Positions 1-5,377 of a stretch of 5,960 bases of DNA are shown here, piece by piece. A model generated the notes under the pieces. The model was not told the origin of the DNA. It saw nothing but the letters and a program-made list of their open reading frames with translations, and ran no database searches. The translations under genes were made by a program, and so were the position numbers. How positions within the stretch are numbered: the stretch's first letter is position 1; each line of letters begins with the position of its first letter. The stretch covers positions 1 to 5,960 of the forward strand of contig CAADXZ010000115.1 in the NCBI GenBank assembly GCA_900753135.1, read 5' to 3'. The DNA comes from Clostridia bacterium. Lineage in GTDB: Bacteria; Bacillota; Clostridia; TANB77; UBA1234.

Positions 1-1
1 A

Positions 2-427
2 AGAGTAAATGTTGGTGGAACATTTAATTCACCTTTTGAAAAAGCAGACGAAGAAATTGAAAAACTAAAAAAAGACGGGGCGGACATTATAATTGTTGAG
101 ATACATGCAGAAGCTACAGCCGAAAAGATAGCATTAGCATACTATCTAAAAGAAAAGGTCAACATTGTATATGGTACACATACACATGTACAAACAGCAG
201 ATGAAAAAATTCATTCAACTGGAATGGGCTACATTACAGACATAGGAATGACTGGTCCATCTGATTCTATAATAGGTATGGAACCTTCTGCAGCATTAAA
301 AAGATTCTTAACACAAATACCAGAAAGGTATGCGTGTGCACAAGGCGATATTATGTTGAATGCGGTTCTATTTAAAATTGACGAAACAAGTCGAAAGGTG
401 ACAGATATAGTAAGAATAAGTCTCTAA
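2..427 (+). CDS. ymdB: YmdB-family 2',3'-cyclic-nucleotide phosphodiesterase (metallophosphoesterase, TIGR00282 type), 3' part only
   Basis: The last 141 codons of a gene that starts before the window. The frame is open from base 2 to the TAA at 425-427. Visible family motifs are IHAEAT (fragment residues 34-39), GTHTHVQTADE (58-68) and a TDIGMTGP segment (79-86). The histidines at fragment positions 35, 60 and 62 line up at constant spacing with the metal-ligand histidines of Bacillus subtilis YmdB (about 150, 175 and 177). This implies a full protein of roughly 256-264 residues with about 115 missing here. The family is a dinuclear-metal phosphodiesterase acting on cyclic nucleotides; in B. 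subtilis it affects biofilm and motility decisions. An ATG at 224 falls inside the conserved domain and is not the start. In Bacillus the gene sits between rny and spoVS; spoVS follows here after 125 bp, which supports the call. Confidence 0.93.
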   Translation, partial: RVNVGGTFNSPFEKADEEIEKLKKDGADIIIVEIHAEATAEKIALAYYLKEKVNIVYGTHTHVQTADEKIHSTGMGYITDIGMTGPSDSIIGMEPSAALKRFLTQIPERYACAQGDIMLNAVLFKIDETSRKVTDIVRISL

Positions 428-506
428 ATGTTGATATATAAAGCTTTTGCGGGAACGATTCTTCTACTTTTTTATTCAAATTACTGGATTTTTTTGGAAA
501 TCTTTA

Positions 507-512
507 TATAAT
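507..512 (+). promoter_or_regulatory. Possible -10 element for spoVS
   Basis: TATAAT lies 40 bp upstream of the spoVS start, in the 125-bp gap after ymdB. The best -35 candidates are poor (ACTGGA at 483-488 with an 18-bp spacer). B. subtilis spoVS is known to be sigma-H dependent, but I could not place a sigma-H pair (AGGA-type -35, GAAT-type -10) at proper spacing. The region is very AT-rich, so a chance match is possible. Confidence 0.3.
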
Positions 513-552
513 TTATATTGTAGTAATTAATAAAAATTTAAGGAGGAACAAA

Positions 553-813
553 ATGGATATTTTAAAAATTTCAACAAAATCAAACCCTAATTCTGTAGCA
601 GGGGCAATAGCAGGCTTAATAAAAGAAAAGGGCAAAGCAGAGATGCAAGCAATTGGAGCTGGAGCTTTGAACCAAGCAATAAAAGCAATAGCGATTGCAA
701 GAGGCTTCGTAGCCCCATCTGGAGTGGATTTGATATGCATTCCAGCATTTACTGAAGTAAAAATTGATGATGATGAGAGAACTGGGATAAAACTATGCGT
801 AGAGCCTAGATAA
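553..813 (+). CDS. spoVS: Stage V sporulation protein S (SpoVS), Alba-like
   Basis: An 86-residue protein, the exact usual length of SpoVS, beginning MDILKISTKSNPNSVAGAIA and ending in the typical TGIKLCVEPR-type tail. The body carries the conserved run GKAEMQAIGAGALNQAIKAIAIARGF (residues 27-52, cited by its ends G27 and F52) and the IPAFTEVKI segment near residue 63. SpoVS is a small cytoplasmic protein with an Alba-like nucleic-acid-binding fold. In B. subtilis it is needed for spore coat assembly and core dehydration, and affects septation timing. Start choice: AGGAGG at 541-546 sits 6 bp before the ATG. A hairpin terminator follows at 857-891. The gene points to a spore-forming lineage, although SpoVS relatives also occur in some non-sporulating bacteria such as Thermus. 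No unusual residues were noticed. Confidence 0.97.
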   Translation: MDILKISTKSNPNSVAGAIAGLIKEKGKAEMQAIGAGALNQAIKAIAIARGFVAPSGVDLICIPAFTEVKIDDDERTGIKLCVEPR

Positions 814-856
814 TTATTACACACATGATGTGAATTAATTTTATAATATAAATATA

Positions 857-891
857 AAAGAGGGTGTTTAACTTAATTAACATCCTTTTTT
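857..891 (+). terminator. Intrinsic terminator after spoVS
   Basis: Stem arms GGGTGTT (862-868) and AACATCC (879-885) pair over 7 bp with one G-U, closing a 10-base loop. An A-rich flank (857-861) pairs with the T run 886-891, so the element has the A-stem-T form of a rho-independent terminator. It ends the ymdB-spoVS unit and separates it from the solute-binding-protein gene. Confidence 0.8.
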
Positions 892-947
892 ATTATCTTA
901 TAGGCTACTCGAAAATGTAAGATTTTCTCTTGCTTTTATAAATGTAA

Positions 948-953
948 TATAAT
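948..953 (+). promoter_or_regulatory. Probable -10 element for the solute-binding-protein gene
   Basis: A perfect TATAAT lies 31 bp before the ATG at 985 and downstream of the spoVS terminator, where a new promoter is expected. There is no good -35 at 16-18 bp (TTTCTC or TTCTCT). A 6-bp hairpin, GAAAAT (911-916) with ATTTTC (922-927), covers the -35 region and could be coincidental. A weak -35 may mean an activator is needed, but that is inference. Confidence 0.5.
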
Positions 954-971
954 AGAATTGTCTTGTGTTAT

Positions 972-977
972 GAGGAG
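972..977 (+). promoter_or_regulatory. Ribosome-binding site deciding the solute-binding-protein start
   Basis: GAGGAG lies 7 bp before ATG 985. In-frame starts further upstream (TTG 958, ATG 970) either have no Shine-Dalgarno sequence or overlap this one, so 985 is the start. That start also gives a clean Met-Lys-Lys-hydrophobic N-terminus. Confidence 0.88.
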
Positions 978-984
978 AAAAAAT

Positions 985-2559
985 ATGAAAAAAGTTTTAG
1001 TTTTCTTTATTATTGTTGGAATAATAGTAGGGATAGTTATTGGAGCTAATGCTGTACAGTTAAAGGAAAATGAAGAAGATTTGACACCTTCAAGTGGTGA
1101 AAAATTACAAAGCACGGAAATAATCAATGAACTTAGTTTAGCATTACCAGAGGTAGATACACTAAATCCCCTAAGAACCAAAAATTCATATGTTGCAGAC
1201 GTTTTGAAACTCATATATGAACCATTAGTATCTTTTGATGATGAAAATCAGATAGAATCGTCACTTGCTGTAAATTGGGCTCAAAGAGATGATGTAACAT
1301 GGATTATAAAACTAAGAGAAAATGTTTATTTTCATGGTGGTGAAAAATTCACTGCTACTGATGTAAAGTATACAATTAATACATTACTAAATAATGAAAT
1401 ACAATCAAAATATTTTGCGAATGTTTCAAACATATCATCTGTAGATTTAATTGATGAAAATACACTTGTAATAACATTAAAAACTAAAGATACATATTTC
1501 CCATCAAAATTGACATTCCCAATAATTCCAGAATATTATTTTAAAAATGAAGGAATCTTAAATGAGGATAAAGCCAACAGACCAATAGGAACTGGTGCCT
1601 ATCAATATGATTCTTCAAATGATAGTGGAATAAAGATAATATTTAATAAAAATTGGTGGAAAGATTCAAAAGCTAAATTGAGTACAATATATTTAAAAAA
1701 ATACTCTACATATAATGAAGCTATAAAGGCGTTTAAGTCTTCAGATGTAGATATGATATTTACAACAATATATAATTGGAAAGAAAAATTTGGCTTTATA
1801 GGAGTAAATTCACATACGTTCGAATCTTCAAAATATGAAGTGATAATTCCTAATACGTCAAAAACAATTTTAAAAGAATCTTCTGTTAGAAAGGCTGTCC
1901 TAAGTGCAATAAATAGAGAAAATATGATATCTAGTATATATGGAGGAAATGCTTATATAACAGATATACCAATAGCGTCAAACTCAAAATATGCAACACC
2001 AAGTATGGAATATGACATAGAAAAAGCAAAACAAATGTTAATTAATGCAGGATGGTTACAGACTAAAAATGCTTGGAGCAAAGATGGTAAAAACCTTGCA
2101 TTTAATATAATAGTTATAAAAGATGATAGTGAAAACCTTAGCATCGCAAAGCAAATAAAGCAAGATTTAGCAGAAATACAGATAAAGATTACAATTAATG
2201 AATTAGCACAAAGTTCTTTTAATGATAGCTTACAAAAAGGAAATTTCGATTTAGCATTAGCAACTTTGGATATAAAAAATGAATATCAAATTCAAGATAT
2301 AGTATCAACAGGAAGTGTTTACAATTACGCTCATTTTAGTGATGAAAAGATGGATGGAATAATTAATATGATGAATGCGTCAGACGGTGACGTGTATGCT
2401 AATAATATGGAAACATTTAAACAATATTACAAGAGCGAGATGCCATACATAGGGTTATTCTATAAGTCAAATATTATACTAACAAACAAGAGCGTTAAAG
2501 GTGAATACAAAGGTACAGATTTTAATCCGTATAGGAACATAAGAAACTTTTGTAAATAA
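985..2559 (+). CDS. Family 5 extracellular solute-binding protein (peptide/nickel ABC type), membrane-anchored or secreted
   Basis: A 524-residue protein in the size range of SBP_bac_5 (OppA/DppA/NikA-like) binding proteins. It opens with MKK and a hydrophobic segment (about residues 4-23), then a polar linker to about residue 48. The mature domain carries family marks: DTLNPLR (58-64), a YEPLV element (78-82), a WIIKLRENVYFHGGE stretch (106-120), F122-TATDVKYT, and the RPIGTGAY signature (199-206). VRKAVLSAINRE (301-312) and the later YDIEKAKQMLINAGW stretch (343-357) are also typical. Such proteins deliver oligopeptides or similar ligands to an ABC permease. No permease or ATPase gene is adjacent, so it is an orphan and the ligand is unknown. 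There is no lipobox cysteine; ANA at 21-23 could be a signal peptidase I site, or the segment may be an uncleaved anchor. It is intact with no frameshift. The family is clear but the substrate is not. Confidence 0.9.
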   Translation: MKKVLVFFIIVGIIVGIVIGANAVQLKENEEDLTPSSGEKLQSTEIINELSLALPEVDTLNPLRTKNSYVADVLKLIYEPLVSFDDENQIESSLAVNWAQRDDVTWIIKLRENVYFHGGEKFTATDVKYTINTLLNNEIQSKYFANVSNISSVDLIDENTLVITLKTKDTYFPSKLTFPIIPEYYFKNEGILNEDKANRPIGTGAYQYDSSNDSGIKIIFNKNWWKDSKAKLSTIYLKKYSTYNEAIKAFKSSDVDMIFTTIYNWKEKFGFIGVNSHTFESSKYEVIIPNTSKTILKESSVRKAVLSAINRENMISSIYGGNAYITDIPIASNSKYATPSMEYDIEKAKQMLINAGWLQTKNAWSKDGKNLAFNIIVIKDDSENLSIAKQIKQDLAEIQIKITINELAQSSFNDSLQKGNFDLALATLDIKNEYQIQDIVSTGSVYNYAHFSDEKMDGIINMMNASDGDVYANNMETFKQYYKSEMPYIGLFYKSNIILTNKSVKGEYKGTDFNPYRNIRNFCK

Positions 2560-2570
2560 AAATGTTTTTC

Positions 2571-2599
2571 TTGACAAAAGAGAACGAATGTTCTACAAT
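2571..2599 (+). promoter_or_regulatory. Sigma-A promoter of recA
   Basis: A perfect -35 TTGACA (2571-2576), a 17-bp spacer and -10 TACAAT (2594-2599, five of six consensus bases). Transcription would begin near 2606, about 30 bases before the GTG start. The promoter begins only 11 bp after the stop of the upstream gene, and no convincing terminator lies between, so some read-through into recA is possible. Confidence 0.92.
2582..2593 (+). promoter_or_regulatory. LexA (SOS) box in the recA promoter
   Basis: GAACGAATGTTC matches the Gram-positive LexA operator core GAAC-N4-GTTC exactly. With its flanks the palindrome extends to A at 2581 and T at 2594. It fills the 3' end of the spacer and abuts the -10 hexamer, so bound LexA would block RNA polymerase. 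recA, and any genes transcribed with it, are therefore predicted to be induced by DNA damage. I saw no second GAAC-N4-GTTC in the window. Confidence 0.92.
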
Positions 2600-2624
2600 C
2601 AAAATGTAGTAAAAGAGAATTAAG

Positions 2625-2630
2625 AGGAGG
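2625..2630 (+). promoter_or_regulatory. Ribosome-binding site for recA (GTG start)
   Basis: AGGAGG lies 7 bp before GTG 2638. This strong site supports the GTG start rather than an internal ATG, the first of which (2761) lies inside the conserved core. Confidence 0.9.
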
Positions 2631-2637
2631 TTATATT

Positions 2638-3738
2638 GTGGCAGAAAGTAAAAAGAATGCTGTACAAGCAGAAAATAAAAAGGTAGTAAATGAAGAAAAA
2701 AGAAAAGCTTTAGAAGTTGCGTTAGGCCAAATTGAAAAACAATTTGGTAAAGGTGCGGTAATGAAATTAGGAGAAAATACACATACAACAGTTGATGTCA
2801 TACCAACAGGTGCATTAAGTCTAGATATTGCATTAGGAATAGGTGGAGTACCAAGAGGAAGAATTGTAGAGGTTTTTGGACCAGAATCTTCAGGAAAAAC
2901 AACAGTAGCATTACATATGATTGCAGAAGCACAAAAAATGGGTGGAGAGGCAGCTTTTATTGATGCAGAACATGCATTAGATCCTGTATACGCTAAAAAT
3001 CTTGGTGTAGATATTGATAACTTAATTGTTGCACAACCAGATACAGGAGAGCAAGCACTTGAAATTGCAGAAGCGTTAGTAAGAAGTGGTGCAATAGATA
3101 TCATAGTAGTAGACTCTGTAGCTGCACTAGTTCCAAAGGCTGAAATAGATGGTGATATGGGTGATTCACATGTTGGCTTGCAAGCTAGACTTATGTCACA
3201 AGCCTTGAGAAAGTTAACTGGTGTATTAAACAAATCAAACACAGTAGCAATCTTTATAAATCAATTAAGAGAAAAAGTTGGAATAATGTTTGGAAATCCA
3301 GAAGTTACACCTGGTGGACGTGCTCTAAAATTCTATTCTTCTGTAAGATTAGACGTAAGAAGAGTTGAAACACTTAAGGTCAATGGCGAAATGATTGGAA
3401 ATAGAACAAAAGTAAAAGTAGTAAAAAATAAAGTGGCTCCACCATTTAGAGAAGCAGAATTTGATATAATGTATGGAGAAGGAATTTCAAAAGAAGGAAA
3501 TATATTAGATGTTGCTGTTAGCTTAGATATTGTTGAAAAATCTGGAGCTTGGTTTAGTTATAATGGAGAAAGAATTGGACAAGGACGTGACAATGCAAAA
3601 CAATACTTAAAGAACAATCCACAAATACGAGATGAAATAGAAGCAAAGGTTAGAGCAAATATAAGTAAAGCGTTTGACAAAACATTAACAGAAGAACTAG
3701 AAATTGGAAATGATGAAATAGGCGAAGACGAAGAATAA
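2638..3738 (+). CDS. recA: RecA recombinase
   Basis: A 366-residue RecA with a GTG start. The Walker A motif GPESSGKTT is at 81-89. The catalytic glutamate is E111 in DAEHALDP, equivalent to E96 of Escherichia coli. The Walker B strand IDIIVVDS is at 153-160, and the L2 DNA-binding loop region, after NQLREKVGIMFGNPE, spans about 208-230. The core begins at ALGQIEKQFGKG (28-39), so there is an N-terminal Lys/Glu-rich extension of about 14 residues relative to E. coli. The C-terminus is acidic (EIGNDEIGEDEE), as is usual for RecA, where it restrains DNA binding. No intein is present. RecA forms ATP-dependent filaments on single-stranded DNA, catalyses strand exchange, and triggers LexA self-cleavage. 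The LexA box in its promoter closes that loop. recX follows after 179 bp. Confidence 0.99.
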   Translation: MAESKKNAVQAENKKVVNEEKRKALEVALGQIEKQFGKGAVMKLGENTHTTVDVIPTGALSLDIALGIGGVPRGRIVEVFGPESSGKTTVALHMIAEAQKMGGEAAFIDAEHALDPVYAKNLGVDIDNLIVAQPDTGEQALEIAEALVRSGAIDIIVVDSVAALVPKAEIDGDMGDSHVGLQARLMSQALRKLTGVLNKSNTVAIFINQLREKVGIMFGNPEVTPGGRALKFYSSVRLDVRRVETLKVNGEMIGNRTKVKVVKNKVAPPFREAEFDIMYGEGISKEGNILDVAVSLDIVEKSGAWFSYNGERIGQGRDNAKQYLKNNPQIRDEIEAKVRANISKAFDKTLTEELEIGNDEIGEDEE

Positions 3739-3741
3739 TAG

Positions 3742-3812
3742 TTTTTATACAATAGGAAAGCATCAAGTTTGTGACTTTTTATATATTGACTTTCTTTCCT
3801 ATTGTACAAAAA
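3742..3812. repeat. Long imperfect inverted repeat after recA
   Basis: The arms TACAATAGGAAAG (3748-3760) and CTTTCCTATTGTA (3794-3806) are perfect 13-bp inverted copies. After one A/C mismatch, five further T/A pairs (3742-3746 with 3808-3812) extend the stem to 18 bp. The loop is 33 bases and AT-rich. The polarity is wrong for a rho-independent terminator on either strand: T's precede the stem and A's follow it. It may instead protect the 3' end of recA mRNA, act as an mRNA processing site, or be the trace of a small inverted-repeat element. The structure is certain at sequence level; the role is not known. Confidence 0.75.
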
Positions 3813-3825
3813 ACTTTAATTTATG

Positions 3826-3859
3826 CGAGAGATTTTTTTCTTTCATTCGAAAACTCTCG
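3826..3859 (+). repeat. Hairpin in the recX leader
   Basis: CGAGAG (3826-3831) pairs with CTCTCG (3854-3859). Inside it, after a single bulged A, TTTT (3833-3836) pairs with AAAA (3850-3853), giving about 10 bp in all. It has no T run after it and so is not a terminator by form. It lies just before the alternative hairpin region at 3860-3897. Confidence 0.5.
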
Positions 3860-3897
3860 AAAATCGAAAGCCTGAAAATCTTCGATTTTTAGCTTTC
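3860..3897 (+). promoter_or_regulatory. Mutually exclusive hairpins upstream of the recX ribosome-binding site
   Basis: Fold A: GAAAGC (3866-3871) pairs with GCTTTC (3892-3897), and after one bulged C, TGAAAATC (3873-3880) pairs with GATTTTTA (3884-3891) over a UUC loop. This is 14 bp including one G-U. Fold B: AAAATCGAA (3860-3868) pairs perfectly with TTCGATTTT (3881-3889). The two folds share bases and cannot coexist. Fold A ends 5 bases before the recX Shine-Dalgarno TAGGAG (3903-3908). This is suggestive of control over recX translation or read-through, but only U-poor bases (TTGTAT) follow, so it is not a classic terminator. Function is inferred. Confidence 0.45.
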
Positions 3898-3917
3898 TTG
3901 TATAGGAGTCGAGATAC

Positions 3918-4364
3918 ATGATTATAGATGATAAACTAATGAAATATGTTGTATTTAAAAAACGAACAGAAATGGAAATAAGACAAAAGTGTAAGAGACT
4001 CGAGTATACTGATGAATATATAGAAGATGTTATTCAGTATCTAACAGAAAATGAATATATAAACGATTCTAGATATGTAGAAAGATATATAAACAACGTA
4101 TTAAAATTAAAAAAGTCATCAATATTTGAAATGAAGATGGATTTATTAAGAAGAGGCGTTAAAGAAGAGTATATAGATAGTTATATAGAATCACATCAAA
4201 CAGAACTAGAAGAATTCGAAAACGATTCCGCTAGAAAAATTGTAGAAAAGAAAGCTCAGACGACAGAAATAGAAAAGATAAAAAGATACCTAAGAGGAAA
4301 AGGGTATTCATATACTAGTATTGCAGATGCAATTGACAACAATAGAACTTTGCAGGATAATTAA
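3918..4364 (+). CDS. recX: RecX, RecA modulator
   Basis: A 148-residue protein with the tandem three-helix repeats of RecX. The first repeat (about 8-60) reads LMKYVVFKKRTEMEIRQK, followed by Y30, then IEDVIQYLTENEYINDSRY (35-53). The second begins near 66 with KSSIFEMKMDLLRRGVKEE, and the third ends in KRYLRGKGYSYTSIADAI (121-138). RecX binds inside the RecA filament groove and usually inhibits or limits RecA activity. The length is near that of E. coli RecX (166) and well short of B. subtilis RecX (about 264), so this is a compact form. Start choice: an in-frame stop at 3903-3905 leaves ATG 3918 as the first start, with TAGGAG 9 bp upstream. There is no independent LexA box or clear promoter, so it is probably expressed by read-through from recA. 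Confidence 0.93.
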   Translation: MIIDDKLMKYVVFKKRTEMEIRQKCKRLEYTDEYIEDVIQYLTENEYINDSRYVERYINNVLKLKKSSIFEMKMDLLRRGVKEEYIDSYIESHQTELEEFENDSARKIVEKKAQTTEIEKIKRYLRGKGYSYTSIADAIDNNRTLQDN

Positions 4365-4407
4365 TATAGCAACGAAAGAAAAGTAAACATATGGAGGTTA
4401 TATTTAT

Positions 4408-5283
4408 ATGAAGGATATATTATTAGAAGCTTCAGAGGCAGCTAGATATATTTTAGAAAATTCAACTGTAAAGCCACGAATAGCAATCATACTTGGTTCT
4501 GGGCTTGGTGGACTTGCAGATGAAGTTGTTGAAGAAAGAGTTGAAATACCTTTTTCAAAAATTCCGCACTTTAAAACACCAACAGTAGTGGGACACAGTG
4601 GAAAGATGATATTAGGAAAAATATATGACAAGGATGTTATAATAATGCAAGGGCGTCTTCATTACTATGAAGGATATGATATGAGTGATGTTATATTTCC
4701 AGTAAGAGTATTTGCGTTATTAGGAGTAAGAGAACTTATTATTTCAAATGCAGCAGGTGGAATAAATAAAAAATTCAATCCTACAGATATAATGCTTATC
4801 ACAGACCATATAAATGTAGCTGGAATATCTCCATTACGAGGAAAAAACGAAGAAGGATTTGGAGAGAGATTTCCAGATATGTCAGAAGCATATTCATTAA
4901 GATTGAGAAATATAGCAAAAATGGCTACTGATTTTAATGAAAGCGATATAAATTTTAAAGACAAACTATTTGGAATAAAAGATGATTACGATTCAAAAAT
5001 TGAGCTAAAAGAAGGCGTGTATGCATATATGACTGGCCCACAATATGAAACACCAGCAGAAATAAAAATGCTAGAGGTAATTGGTGCGGATGCTGTAGGA
5101 ATGTCTACTGTTCCAGAAGTAATAGCAGCTAATCATATCGGGATAGAAGTACTAGGAATATCTTGCATAACTAATGTAACTGGTAGTAGAATAGTACAAA
5201 GTCATGAGGAAGTAATAGAAAATGCAGATAAAGTTGCAGACAAACTAAAAAGATTAGTAATGAGAATAATAAGAATAATGTAG
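4408..5283 (+). CDS. punA: Purine nucleoside phosphorylase, trimeric (PNP-II) type
   Basis: A 291-residue cytoplasmic enzyme that splits purine nucleosides with phosphate into base and (deoxy)ribose 1-phosphate for purine salvage. Phosphate-site motifs are LGSGLG (29-34), VVGHSG with H63 (60-65), and GRLHYYEGY with R83 and H85 (82-90). NAAGG is at 114-118. The base-binding site shows YET with E214 (the human E201 equivalent), GMST (231-234) and N256 (the human N243 equivalent, which favours 6-oxopurines such as inosine and guanosine). It is about 18 residues longer than typical relatives because of extra charged sequence around 174-198, just before EGVYAYMTGP. GGAGG at 4393-4397 supports the start. 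The gap to recX is only 43 bp without a terminator, so it may be cotranscribed with recA-recX. A strong terminator follows. Confidence 0.95.
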   Translation: MKDILLEASEAARYILENSTVKPRIAIILGSGLGGLADEVVEERVEIPFSKIPHFKTPTVVGHSGKMILGKIYDKDVIIMQGRLHYYEGYDMSDVIFPVRVFALLGVRELIISNAAGGINKKFNPTDIMLITDHINVAGISPLRGKNEEGFGERFPDMSEAYSLRLRNIAKMATDFNESDINFKDKLFGIKDDYDSKIELKEGVYAYMTGPQYETPAEIKMLEVIGADAVGMSTVPEVIAANHIGIEVLGISCITNVTGSRIVQSHEEVIENADKVADKLKRLVMRIIRIM

Positions 5284-5286
5284 TTA

Positions 5287-5332
5287 AAATTAAGTAAGGG
5301 TTGATAAACCAAAATCGACCCTTACAATTTTT
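5287..5332 (+). terminator. Intrinsic terminator after punA
   Basis: GTAAGGGTTGAT (5294-5305) pairs with ATCGACCCTTAC (5314-5325) over 12 bp with one T-G, closing an 8-base loop. A flanking AAATT (5287-5291) can pair with AATTT (5326-5330) across a two-base bulge. A T run (5328-5332) follows. This is the strongest terminator in the window; it ends the recX-punA transcript and isolates scpA. Confidence 0.9.
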
Positions 5333-5377
5333 GTATTATTACAAATGGAATATACAAATAAGTAGCAGGAGGTAAAA

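Noticed and set aside
224..427. Separate small protein starting at ATG 224
   Set aside because: The frame is open to the left edge and carries YmdB motifs upstream of this ATG, so it is the internal part of a larger gene.
450..465. Possible LexA-like half-site GAACGATTCTTC after ymdB
   Set aside because: The right half is CTTC, not GTTC, so the palindrome is broken. There is no promoter around it.
428..540. Terminator for ymdB in the gap before spoVS
   Set aside because: There are T runs but no hairpin directly before them, so read-through to spoVS remains possible.
513..824. Minus-strand open frame over spoVS
   Set aside because: It is a mirror of the exactly family-length SpoVS gene, with no start signal of its own.
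822..832. Perfect palindrome CACAT-G-ATGTG after spoVS
   Set aside because: It is only 11 bp, extends no further symmetrically, and lies between a stop codon and a terminator where an operator would be out of place. Probably chance.
2547..2580. Inverted repeat CTTTTGT / ACAAAAG spanning the end of the binding-protein gene and the recA -35
   Set aside because: It is a 7-bp AT-rich stem with a 20-base loop. It has no T run and overlaps a near-consensus -35, so it is neither a convincing terminator nor an operator.
2631..3242. Long open frame on the minus strand (203 codons) inside recA
   Set aside because: It is a shadow of recA codon bias, with no ribosome-binding site and low-complexity Ser/Ala/Ile-rich content. 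The + strand frame is unmistakably RecA.
5331..5358. Possible scpA promoter, TTGTAT with TACAAA at 16-bp spacing
   Set aside because: Only three of six and four of six consensus bases match, and the -35 overlaps the terminator T run. Too weak to call in AT-rich DNA.
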